A stretch of 64,000 nucleotides of DNA, taken from NCBI GenBank assembly GCA_016212665.1, contig JACREZ010000016.1, forward strand, positions 248,001-312,000, in the 5' to 3' direction. Below the pieces are notes generated by a model. That model ran no database searches. It saw nothing but the letters and a program-made list of their open reading frames with translations, and was not told where the DNA came from. This stretch comes from Ignavibacteriota bacterium (GTDB lineage Bacteria > Bacteroidota > Ignavibacteria > UBA10030 > SZUA-254). This document shows positions 42,004 to 49,723 of this stretch, piece by piece. The first letter of the stretch is position 1. Each line of letters begins with the position of its first letter. Position numbers and translations under genes: made by a program.

Positions 42004-42819
42004 ATGAAAACAATTCATTCATACATTATCATTAGCGCGCTTCTGCTTCTTGCCCTCACGATGCTACTTCCCTTTCTCTGGATGATTAGCACATCGTTGA
42101 TGACAGAACTTGAAGTCTATCAGTTTCCCCCGAAGTTTCTTCCATCGTCATGGAAGTGGTCGAACTTTATCGAAGCGTTGACACTTCAACCGTTCCCAAG
42201 ATATTTTTTCAACACGATGGTTGTTGCCACTGCTTCCGTTCTCGGTCAATTATTATTTTGTTCGATGGCGGCATACGCGTTTGCCCGGTTGAAATTTGTC
42301 GGGCGCGATAAATTGTTTGGGTTGTATCTTTCCACGATGATGATTCCGGCAATCGTTACTATCATCCCGGCATTTCTTATTATCAACAAATTCGGTTGGG
42401 TGAATACGTATTGGGCGTTGTTTACCCCGTCGCTTTCAAGTGTGTGGGGAATATTTTTGCTCAGGCAATTTTTTCAAACCATTCCCAAAGATTTGGAAGA
42501 TGCCGCGCGTGTTGATGGCGCAAGCGAGTTCACTATTTTCTGGAAGATAGTTTTGCCGCTTTCCAAGCCTGCGCTTGCGACGCTTGCCATTTTTGCATTT
42601 ATGGGAAGTTGGAAAGATTTTCTTTGGCCCCTTCTTGTTACAAACCGAATGGATATGCGCACCGTCGAAGTCGGGATTGCAAATTTCAGCAATCTCTACA
42701 CAACCGATTGGCCCCACCAGATGGCAGCCGCTGTTATGGTGATGCTTCCGGTGATTATCGTTTTCTTTTTCGCACAGAAATATTTCGTTCGGGGAATTAC
42801 GTTTACCGGGATGAAGTGA
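42004..42819 (+). CDS. MalG-like ABC sugar permease (CUT1 family)
   Basis: 271 residues from the ATG at 42004 (an in-frame TTG 12 bp upstream is the longer option). Six membrane segments are visible, starting 'YIIISALLLLALTMLLPFLW'. The cytoplasmic EAA loop is at about 163-185 ('PKDLEDAARVDGASEFTIFW'), the docking site for the ATPase. The end 'FFAQKYFVRGITFTGMK' is the typical MalG C terminus. It is the natural heterodimer partner for the fused binding protein/MalF permease at 24063-26330, 16 kb away and on the other strand. No ATPase gene is nearby, so a shared MsmX/UgpC-like ATPase elsewhere is likely. Confidence 0.92.
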   Translation: MKTIHSYIIISALLLLALTMLLPFLWMISTSLMTELEVYQFPPKFLPSSWKWSNFIEALTLQPFPRYFFNTMVVATASVLGQLLFCSMAAYAFARLKFVGRDKLFGLYLSTMMIPAIVTIIPAFLIINKFGWVNTYWALFTPSLSSVWGIFLLRQFFQTIPKDLEDAARVDGASEFTIFWKIVLPLSKPALATLAIFAFMGSWKDFLWPLLVTNRMDMRTVEVGIANFSNLYTTDWPHQMAAAVMVMLPVIIVFFFAQKYFVRGITFTGMK

Positions 42820-42829
42820 ATTCTGAAGG

Positions 42830-43006
42830 TTGATTTCTGATTGCAGATTTACGATTAATGATTTAGATTGAAACGATATGCGATATGAGATATGCGATGT
42901 GCGGAAGACAAAGTACATTTCTCAGTAAAACTTAAAACTCGAAACCCAAAACCCAAAACCCAAAACTCAAAACTCAAAACTTAACAACCTACAACCTACA
43001 ACCTAC
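42830..43006. repeat. Degenerate simple-sequence arrays ending at a start codon
   Basis: Three blocks: GATTTACGATTAATGATTTA, then CGATATGCGATATGAGATAT, then from 42926 an array of AAACCCAAAACCC, AAACTCAAAACTC and finally ACAACCTACAACCTAC directly before the ATG of the transporter gene at 43007. No hairpin or ribosome site. It fills the whole gap 42820-43006. Confidence 0.75.
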
Positions 43007-44326
43007 ATGACCAACACACAAACAATATCAACTTGGAAATTTCCCAAAGCATTCTGGACTGCCAACATCGTCGAGTTATTCGAGCGGGCGGCGTATTACG
43101 GAGTGTTCATCGCTGTCACTCTCTATCTCACCGATGTCGTCGGGTTCGATGATGTGGACGCCGCGTGGTTAAGCGGCTTCTTCTCGGCGGGAATGTATTT
43201 TCTTCCGCCGTTCACCGGAGCGTTTGCCGATAAAATCGGTTTCCGAAAAGCAATCTTACTGGCGTTTTCACTGTTAACTATCGGGTACTTCACGCTCGGC
43301 GCACTGCCGTACAAAGCCATGGTTGTTCCTGCGTTCGTCATTCTGATGTTCGGAGGCTCGTTCATCAAATCCATCATTACCGGTACGGTGGCAAAAACAT
43401 CCGACTCGGCTAATCGTGCAAAAGCATATTCTATCTTTTATGGAATGGTGAATGTCGGAGCGTTCCTTGGAAAGACCATTGCGTTTCCGCTTCGTCTGAA
43501 TCTTGGACTTGTCTCCATCAATTATTTTTCCGCGTTGATGACGTTGCTGGCGCTAATTACTGTCTATCTCTTTTACAAAAATGTTGATATGCACGGCGAG
43601 GGAAAAAAGATTCGCGAGGTGTGGGACGGACTTGTTCGCATTCTGAAAAGACCGCGCTTGTTGATTTTAATTCTCATTGTCACTGGCTTCTGGATGATTC
43701 AACACCAGATGTATGCAACAATGCCGAAATATGTGTTGCGCACGGTCGGCGTTACCGCCTCACCCGAATGGATTGCCAACGTTAATCCGGCTGTTGTTAT
43801 GACATGTGTTGTTCTCATAACAGCGATGATGAAGAAGGTAAAGGCGGTCAGTTCTATGTTTGTCGGTATGGTATTGATGCCATTCTCTGCAATTTGTATG
43901 GCGTCAAGTCCGTTACTCGAATCAATTGCCGGGCATCAGGTTTCTATTTTCGGGTTGTTTACTGCTCATCCGGTTACGGTGATGATGATTGTGGGTATAA
44001 TGTTCCAGGGACTTGCCGAGTGTTTCATCTCCCCGCGCTATTTAGAATTTTTCTCACTTCAGGCGCCCAAAGGTGAAGAAGGATTATATCTCGGATTCAG
44101 TCACTTACACTCATTTCTTGCATCGGTGCTTGGCTTCGGCATCTCCGGTTACTTGTTGATGAATTATTGTCCCGACCCGAAAACATTATCGCCCGAACAA
44201 ATGGTTCACGCATACGACAATGCAAATTATATCTGGTATTATTTCTCTGCTATCGGATTTGTTTCAGCCGTCGGGCTTGCTATTTATTCGAAAGTAACGG
44301 CAAAGATTGATGCGAAGAAGCGGTGA
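43007..44326 (+). CDS. POT/PTR2-family proton-coupled transporter (MFS)
   Basis: 439 residues with about twelve membrane helices. The ExxER proton-coupling motif of the POT family is at residues 23-27 (VELFERAAYYG) in helix 1, with the family's 'GVFIAVTLYLTD' continuation. 'GFFSAGMYFLPPFTGAFADK' and 'SFIKSIITGTVAKTSDSANR' match the signature regions of helices 2 and 4. POT proteins import di- and tripeptides with protons; some members carry nitrate or other small molecules. The stop codon itself lies within the start of a GAGCGGTGAGC simple array. The start has no ribosome site, being preceded by the repeat array. Confidence 0.85.
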   Translation: MTNTQTISTWKFPKAFWTANIVELFERAAYYGVFIAVTLYLTDVVGFDDVDAAWLSGFFSAGMYFLPPFTGAFADKIGFRKAILLAFSLLTIGYFTLGALPYKAMVVPAFVILMFGGSFIKSIITGTVAKTSDSANRAKAYSIFYGMVNVGAFLGKTIAFPLRLNLGLVSINYFSALMTLLALITVYLFYKNVDMHGEGKKIREVWDGLVRILKRPRLLILILIVTGFWMIQHQMYATMPKYVLRTVGVTASPEWIANVNPAVVMTCVVLITAMMKKVKAVSSMFVGMVLMPFSAICMASSPLLESIAGHQVSIFGLFTAHPVTVMMIVGIMFQGLAECFISPRYLEFFSLQAPKGEEGLYLGFSHLHSFLASVLGFGISGYLLMNYCPDPKTLSPEQMVHAYDNANYIWYYFSAIGFVSAVGLAIYSKVTAKIDAKKR

Positions 44327-44370
44327 GCGGTGAGCAGTGAGCGCTGAGCAATGAGCACAGAGCGTAGAGT
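44320..44370. repeat. Simple-sequence array overlapping the transporter stop codon
   Basis: GCGGTGAGCAGTGAGCGCTG and AGCAATGAGCACAGAGCG in an approximate 7-8 bp period, beginning inside the last codons of the POT gene, whose TGA is part of the repeat. Confidence 0.7.
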
Positions 44371-44406
44371 CTGGAATACGTGACTACACAACGTTACAGA
44401 CTATAA

Positions 44407-44450
44407 ATGCAAATGACGAATGACAAATGACCAATAACAAATGACAAAAG
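44407..44450. repeat. Octamer-like simple-sequence array ahead of a start codon
   Basis: AAATGACGAATGACAAATGA and CCAATAACAAATGACAAAAG, period about 8, ending 4 bp before the ATG at 44455. Its minus-strand reading matches the minus-strand coding stretch at 7231-7264 inside a T9SS tail. Confidence 0.8.
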
Positions 44451-44454
44451 AAAG

Positions 44455-46485
44455 ATGATGAACATGTTACCCAGAATCTTCACAGTGTTAATCATCATCG
44501 TGTGCGTCTGCATGCCAGTTCTTTCACAGTTCCCGAACATCAGAGTCAGCAGTGTTTCTTCCAATGACCCGGAAGAAGTGAGCATTGCAATCAATCCGGT
44601 TAACCCGCTCAATCTCGCGGCGGGAGCGAATATCAATTATTACTATTACTCCACGAACGGCGGACAAAGTTGGACGCAAGGGCGACTCAGTTCTTCGTAT
44701 GGAGTTTGGGGCGATCCCGTTGTTACGTACGACGCGGATGGTAATTTATATTTCGGACATCTTTCCAATCCGCCGTCGCCGGGATATTGGATTGACCGCA
44801 TCGTTGTACAAAAATCTACCAACGGCGGACAAACATGGAACAACGGAGCCGGCATCGGGTTCAGTCCGCCAAGTAAAAATCAGGACAAAGAATGGCTTAT
44901 CGTAGATTGGACAAACTCGCCGTATCGCAACAATGTCTATATGGCGTGGACGGAGTTTGATAGTTACGGAAGTTCCAGCGTTCTTGATAGCACGCGAATT
45001 CTTTTCTCCCGCACAACTGATGCCGGCGCAACGTGGTCGTCGCCGGTTCGCATCAGCGACCACGGCGGCAACTGCATTGACGAAGATGAAACAGTTGAAG
45101 GCGCAGTGCCTGCAGTCGGACCGAACGGCGAGGTCTATCTTGCATGGTCGGGTCCGCTTGGAATTATGTTTGATAAATCAACCGATGGCGGCGTGACATG
45201 GGGAACGGATGTCTTTGTTACGCCGCAACCCGGCGGTTGGGATTATGCAATCCCCGGAATTTACCGCGCAAATGGCTTACCGATTACCGCATGCGATATC
45301 AGCAACTCTCCGCATCGCGGCAATGTTTATGTTCAGTGGACTGACCAACGGAACGGAACGGGCAATACGGATGCATTCATTATCAAATCAACCGACGGAG
45401 GCGCAACGTGGGGAAATGTTGTGCGGGTGAATAACGACACGACAACGCGCCACCAGTTTTTTTCATGGATGACAGTTGACCCTATGACGGGAGTCGTGTA
45501 TGTCTGCTTCTATGATAGAAGAAACACCACCGGCAACGCCACTGATTTCTATGTTGCAAAGTCAACCGATGGCGGCGAGACGTTTACCAATTTCAGAGTG
45601 AGCGATTCGTCCTTCACACCGACGTCAAGTATTTTCTTTGGTGATTATTCTTGCATAGCCGCACTTGAGGGGAAGGTCTATCCGATTTGGATGCGACTTG
45701 ACGGAAGTAAACTCAGCGTCTGGATTGCGCCGTTTGATGATACCTACCATGCCAGTTTGTCGGTCCGTGAAAAATGGAACATGGTTTCCGTTCCTCTTGC
45801 CGTCAATGATTTCCGGAAGAGCGAATTGTTCCCGTATGCGGAATCGCCTGCGTTTGCCTACGAAGGGAGTTACGTCGTCAAAGAAACGCTTGCGCTCGGT
45901 GCTGGGTACTGGATGAAATTTCCTTCGCCGGACAGCATTCAACTGTTGGGAGTACAGGTTACCCGCGAAACGCTTGATGTACAAGAAAGTTGGAACATGC
46001 TCGGTTCGATCTCAGAGCCTGTAGCAGTAAACAACATTGTGAGTATTCCTCCGGGAATAATTTCCACGCCGTTTTATTCGTTCGATGGAACAAGATACAA
46101 TCCGGTTGATACGATTCATCCCGGGACGGCAACGTTTGTGAAGACAAATCAGGATGGGCAACTTCTTCTTGCATCTGCGGCACAAGCACGTGGGAAGATT
46201 CTTCAAACAGAAAATATTGAACAATCGCCTGTGTACTTTTCATCAAGCAATACTATCACCTACGAAGTAAAAGAACACGGCAACGTTACACTGAAAATAT
46301 TCGAACGTGAAGGAGAAGCGATTGCAACGCTTGTTGACGAAGTAAAAGATGCAGGAACGTATCAGGTGAAATGGAAACCTGAACGAGAACAACCCGGCGT
46401 ATATCGTTTTTGGTTGTGCACGCGTTCAGGTTCAGAGAACGAACCGGTGGTGGAGACGGGGAAGTTGATGATGTATGGAAAATAA
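44455..46485 (+). CDS. Secreted BNR/sialidase-like repeat protein with T9SS-type tail
   Basis: 676 residues (or 675 from the second ATG). Signal peptide 'IFTVLIIIVCVCMPVLSQ'. Residues about 20-430 form a beta-propeller with six Asp-box motifs (STNGGQSW, KSTNGGQTW, RTTDAGATW, KSTDGGVTW, KSTDGGATW, KSTDGGETF). Two copies of the short 'WNM(V/L)..(V/I)' module follow at about 440-580 (WNMVSVPLAVND, WNMLGSISEPVA), shared with the beta-helix protein at 35928-38093. The end has the sorting-domain pattern 'VTLKIFEREGEAIATLVDEV ... GTYQVKWK' but a divergent last strand. Asp-box propellers include sialidases and many non-enzymatic binders. No sialidase arginine triad or catalytic Asp could be assigned, so catalysis is not claimed. 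Confidence 0.82.
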   Translation: MMNMLPRIFTVLIIIVCVCMPVLSQFPNIRVSSVSSNDPEEVSIAINPVNPLNLAAGANINYYYYSTNGGQSWTQGRLSSSYGVWGDPVVTYDADGNLYFGHLSNPPSPGYWIDRIVVQKSTNGGQTWNNGAGIGFSPPSKNQDKEWLIVDWTNSPYRNNVYMAWTEFDSYGSSSVLDSTRILFSRTTDAGATWSSPVRISDHGGNCIDEDETVEGAVPAVGPNGEVYLAWSGPLGIMFDKSTDGGVTWGTDVFVTPQPGGWDYAIPGIYRANGLPITACDISNSPHRGNVYVQWTDQRNGTGNTDAFIIKSTDGGATWGNVVRVNNDTTTRHQFFSWMTVDPMTGVVYVCFYDRRNTTGNATDFYVAKSTDGGETFTNFRVSDSSFTPTSSIFFGDYSCIAALEGKVYPIWMRLDGSKLSVWIAPFDDTYHASLSVREKWNMVSVPLAVNDFRKSELFPYAESPAFAYEGSYVVKETLALGAGYWMKFPSPDSIQLLGVQVTRETLDVQESWNMLGSISEPVAVNNIVSIPPGIISTPFYSFDGTRYNPVDTIHPGTATFVKTNQDGQLLLASAAQARGKILQTENIEQSPVYFSSSNTITYEVKEHGNVTLKIFEREGEAIATLVDEVKDAGTYQVKWKPEREQPGVYRFWLCTRSGSENEPVVETGKLMMYGK

Positions 46486-46487
46486 CA

Positions 46488-46587
46488 TGGTAGGTCAGAC
46501 ATTCCTGATGGTAGGTCAGACATTCCTGTCTGACAGACACGTGGTAAGAACACGAAACGATGACAGGCAGGAATGCCTGTCCTACCA
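46488..46587. repeat. MITE-like inverted-repeat element, copy 1
   Basis: Ends GGTAGGTCAGACATTCCTG and CAGGAATGCCTGTCCTACC are imperfect inverted repeats of about 23 bp around a central ACACGTGGTAAGAACACG. The left end is partly doubled (ATGGTAGGTCAGACATTCC occurs twice in tandem). Copy 2 is 50 bp further on. The whole gap 46486-46798 holds only these repeats and an A-rich stretch. Confidence 0.8.
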
Positions 46588-46640
46588 ATTCAATACAGAA
46601 TAAAAGTGCAGACAGAAATTTATGGCAATTTAAATAACAA

Positions 46641-46725
46641 TATGGTAGGTCAGACATTCCTGTCTGACAGACACGTGCAAAGAACACGAAACGATGACAG
46701 ACAAGAATGTCTGCCCTACCACCAT
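46641..46725. repeat. MITE-like inverted-repeat element, copy 2
   Basis: GGTAGGTCAGACATTCCTGT ... GACAAGAATGTCTGCCCTACC with the same inner ACACGTG..AAGAACACGAAACG as copy 1. No reading frame is inside. Confidence 0.8.
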
Positions 46726-46798
46726 TCGACCTTTTGAGACAGCCCCATGTTGAAGAAATTGAAACCTGAATATTTCAAAACTTAAAACTCAAAAAACT

Positions 46799-49546
46799 AT
46801 GAAACGACTTCTCCTCCTTCTTGTCACTGCTCTAACATTTGTTTCTGCACAAGACAAAATCCCGGAACAAAAATATATCTCCGCGTTCGACTTCAAACCA
46901 AACGACCTCGAACTTTCCCGTCTCGCCCAACCGAATCAATACTTCGATAAGATTGGTCGGCGGGCGGGATTGATGGGCTATGAAAGTGGTCAGTTCGAGA
47001 TGTGGGTGTGGCCCTGGAAGCCGTTCAGAAATTTTGAATTGCAATTCTTTCTCGGCACATCAACTCAGCCAATTCTTGCAAAAGATATTGTCCGGACAAT
47101 CTCCGTTACACCGGAATTGACCACGCTGACCTACACCTATGAATCGTTCACGGTGAAAGAACATATCTTCATCCCTCGCAACGAACCCGGTGCGATTTTG
47201 TTGCTTGATGTTCACTCCACTACTCCGCTATCCATCATTCCGGGATTTATTCCTGTGATGCAACCGATGTGGCCCTGCGGTGTTGGCGGACAGTTCAGTT
47301 ATTGGGAAGATGATGTGAAAGCGTATTTGATTTCCGAACCGCAATACCGGAGCGTGTTCTTGTGCGGCTCTCCCGCCGGAACGCAGATGGCGGCGCCCCC
47401 CGCACACATGTTTGCCGATAACCCGATACAATTCCGGATTGATATTAAACCGGGAGAAACGACTGGGAAATTTATTCCGCTTGTCATTGCCGGTGTAGTT
47501 CCTGATTGGTCAACGCTTCAATCGAACAGGGATTCGTTGAAGAAGGTCGTGAAGGCAACGTATTCAAACTTATGGCAGAACGCGGAGAAATATTACAATG
47601 AGTGTTTCGACTACTATCAAAACCTCCGCACCTCGACAATGCAAATCACCACGCCGGATAAAGAAATCAATCTTGCGTACGAGTGGGGAAAGGTTGCTCT
47701 CGATAATTTAATGATTGAAAATCCGCGTCTCGGTTACGGAATGGTTGCGGGTTTCGGACTTTCGGGTGGCGGCGCGCGCCCCGGTTTTGCGTGGTACTTC
47801 GGCGGCGATGCGTTCATTAACATCCTCACGATGAACAGCGTCGGGATGTTTCAGCAATCGCGTGATGCGCTTGCGTTCACACAAAAGTGGCAGAGACAGG
47901 AGAATTATCCCATCAGAAAAAAAGACCAGAACGAGCCGCCGAAAGATGTCGGCAAGATGTCGCACGAACTTTCTCAGAGCGACGGCTTGTGCGATTGGTG
48001 GAACGATTACCGATACGGCTACAATCACGCCGATACTTCTCCATGGTATCTTGTGGCGATGGGAGATTACGTTCGCACGAGCGGCGATGTGGAGTTTCTG
48101 CGGCAGAGTTGGAAATCGGTGAAGCAGGCGTACGAGTGGTGCCTGAGCAAAGATACCGACGGCGACGGTTTGATGGATTTGAAAGGCGCGGGACTCGGCG
48201 CTCTGGAGTTCGGAAAACTCGTCGGCATTTATGCGGATGTTTATACGTGCGGCGTGTTCGTGCAGGGAACGAAAGAGATGAAGTACATGGCAGAACTTCT
48301 TGGTGATAGCCTCACGGCGAAGCAAGCGGATGAACAATTCAAAAAAGCGCAGCCGCGACTTGAAGAATTATTCTGGATGGAAGAAGAAGGATATTACGCG
48401 TACGGTGCAACGGAAAAAGGCGAGCAGGTGAAGGAGAAAACTCCGTGGTCGGGCGTGGCGATGATGTTCGGTTTGCTTGATGAAGAACGGACTGCGAAGA
48501 GCATCGAGGCGTTTAACTCGGCGGACATGTGTACCGATTGGGGAGTGCGAACGCTTTCCAACAAGAGCGAATTGTTCGAACCGACGAACTACAACTACGG
48601 AGCGGTGTGGCCCTTCATCGGTACATTTTTTAACACTGCGCAATTCAAACATCATTACGCATTGTCCGGCTATCAGATTTTGAAAGCAAACATCGCTCAC
48701 GTTTTTGACCATGCGCTTGGCGTTGTACCTGAAGTATTTTCCGGAGAGTTAAATGAAAAACTCGGAGAAGGGTATCATCATCAGGGATTCTCTACGACAG
48801 GGTACATGCTTCCGTTGGTGAGAGGGTTGTTGGGGTTGGAGGTGGATGGGGTGGGAGGGAAAATTAATGTTAGTCCTCATGTTTTTTCATTGACAGACGT
48901 TGTTCAATTGTACAATGTTAGTAATATAATAGTAGGAGAAGATACAATCTCTGTTGAATTTAATGATGCTACTACTCAATGTTTATTAGCTACTCGCGGA
49001 AAAGATAGCATTGATATTATTTTTTCAGCAACTTGTAGACCAAATGAAAAATTTGATGAAGGCGTATTGTTATTAGACTTAGATACAAAAAATGTTGTAG
49101 GAGAAGGAGAATCTCAGAGTTATAGTTTAAATAGACAAAGGCTCGTAGGTTTATTCTCAAAAGGAATTGATAATCATCTTTTATTAACTTTTAAAATAAA
49201 AGGAAGAATCTCTGTAAATTGTTATACAGATAGAGATCCTTATTCTAATCCACTCTTCTTACCTCCAAAAGCTAACACAAGTATTGGTATTAATAACAAT
49301 GGTTTGAAAATAATAACACAAAAAGTAATTAATGATAGTCTACAATTAATCGTCGAGGGTTTGTCGGGAAAAACATACAAGTTGGAATTATTTAGACAAC
49401 CTGGTAACGTAAGGAGTTCTCAAATTGAAAATGGAACAAGTTATAGTCTTGATAAAATGACATTAGAAATTTCCTTTAACGGAAAATCAAAAAACGAATT
49501 TATTAGAAAAGAAATACCAATTCCCAATAGAATTCATCAAAAATAA
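46799..49546 (+). CDS. Exported (alpha/alpha)6 glycoside hydrolase-like protein (amylo-1,6-glucosidase/GH65-like)
   Basis: 915 residues with a signal peptide (MKRLLLLLVTALTFVSAQ). Residues about 30-250 are an N-terminal beta domain. About 280-680 form an (alpha/alpha)6 barrel ('FAWYFGGDAFINILTMNSVG', 'DWWNDYRYGYNHADTSPWYL', 'DTDGDGLMDLKGAGLGALEF', 'WPFIGTFFNTAQFKHHYALS', 'ALGVVPEVFSGELNEKLGEG') similar to the glucosidase half of debranching enzymes. Asp and Glu residues in 'FGGDA' and 'VVPEVFSGE' are possible catalytic residues by analogy, not proven. From about 48840 onward base composition shifts sharply to AT-rich for the last 235 residues, a beta-sandwich-like tail. There is no ribosome site; an A-rich repeat stretch precedes the ATG. 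Confidence 0.75.
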   Translation: MKRLLLLLVTALTFVSAQDKIPEQKYISAFDFKPNDLELSRLAQPNQYFDKIGRRAGLMGYESGQFEMWVWPWKPFRNFELQFFLGTSTQPILAKDIVRTISVTPELTTLTYTYESFTVKEHIFIPRNEPGAILLLDVHSTTPLSIIPGFIPVMQPMWPCGVGGQFSYWEDDVKAYLISEPQYRSVFLCGSPAGTQMAAPPAHMFADNPIQFRIDIKPGETTGKFIPLVIAGVVPDWSTLQSNRDSLKKVVKATYSNLWQNAEKYYNECFDYYQNLRTSTMQITTPDKEINLAYEWGKVALDNLMIENPRLGYGMVAGFGLSGGGARPGFAWYFGGDAFINILTMNSVGMFQQSRDALAFTQKWQRQENYPIRKKDQNEPPKDVGKMSHELSQSDGLCDWWNDYRYGYNHADTSPWYLVAMGDYVRTSGDVEFLRQSWKSVKQAYEWCLSKDTDGDGLMDLKGAGLGALEFGKLVGIYADVYTCGVFVQGTKEMKYMAELLGDSLTAKQADEQFKKAQPRLEELFWMEEEGYYAYGATEKGEQVKEKTPWSGVAMMFGLLDEERTAKSIEAFNSADMCTDWGVRTLSNKSELFEPTNYNYGAVWPFIGTFFNTAQFKHHYALSGYQILKANIAHVFDHALGVVPEVFSGELNEKLGEGYHHQGFSTTGYMLPLVRGLLGLEVDGVGGKINVSPHVFSLTDVVQLYNVSNIIVGEDTISVEFNDATTQCLLATRGKDSIDIIFSATCRPNEKFDEGVLLLDLDTKNVVGEGESQSYSLNRQRLVGLFSKGIDNHLLLTFKIKGRISVNCYTDRDPYSNPLFLPPKANTSIGINNNGLKIITQKVINDSLQLIVEGLSGKTYKLELFRQPGNVRSSQIENGTSYSLDKMTLEISFNGKSKNEFIRKEIPIPNRIHQK

Positions 49547-49611
49547 AGATAAGCATAGACCGATCAAAAATTCTTCATTAAAGAAATTGTGATAACATTG
49601 AAGTAGTGCTC

Positions 49612-49643
49612 AGATGGACTCCACCCGCAGGTGGAGTCCATCT
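49612..49643. repeat. Perfect 14-bp-arm palindrome
   Basis: AGATGGACTCCACC, loop CGCA, GGTGGAGTCCATCT. It lies 66 bp after the glycosidase-like stop. There is no T run, so it is not a standard terminator. About 35 bp downstream a 'GACGGCTTTGCGTCTTGGCG' stretch of the CGCAAAG repeat type follows. The gap 49547-49723 holds nothing else. Confidence 0.8.
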
Positions 49644-49723
49644 ACCGTACGCTTAAGAATGTCACACAAGGGGGTATCTTGACGGCTTTGCGTCTTGGCG
49701 TGAGTGAAGTATATTACCATCGA

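Noticed and set aside
44455-46485. Calling the Asp-box protein a sialidase
   Set aside because: Asp boxes show only the propeller fold; no catalytic Asp, Tyr or arginine triad could be placed, and the tail is a sorting domain shared with non-enzymes.
47708-48337. 209-codon open frame antisense to the glycosidase-like gene
   Set aside because: It lies wholly within a well-supported gene on the plus strand, has no ribosome site or domain, and has the arginine/histidine-rich composition expected of an antisense frame of a GC-biased gene.
49612-49643. Perfect palindrome as terminator of the 46799-49546 gene
   Set aside because: Strong stem but no following T run on either strand, and palindromes of this style recur as dispersed repeats.
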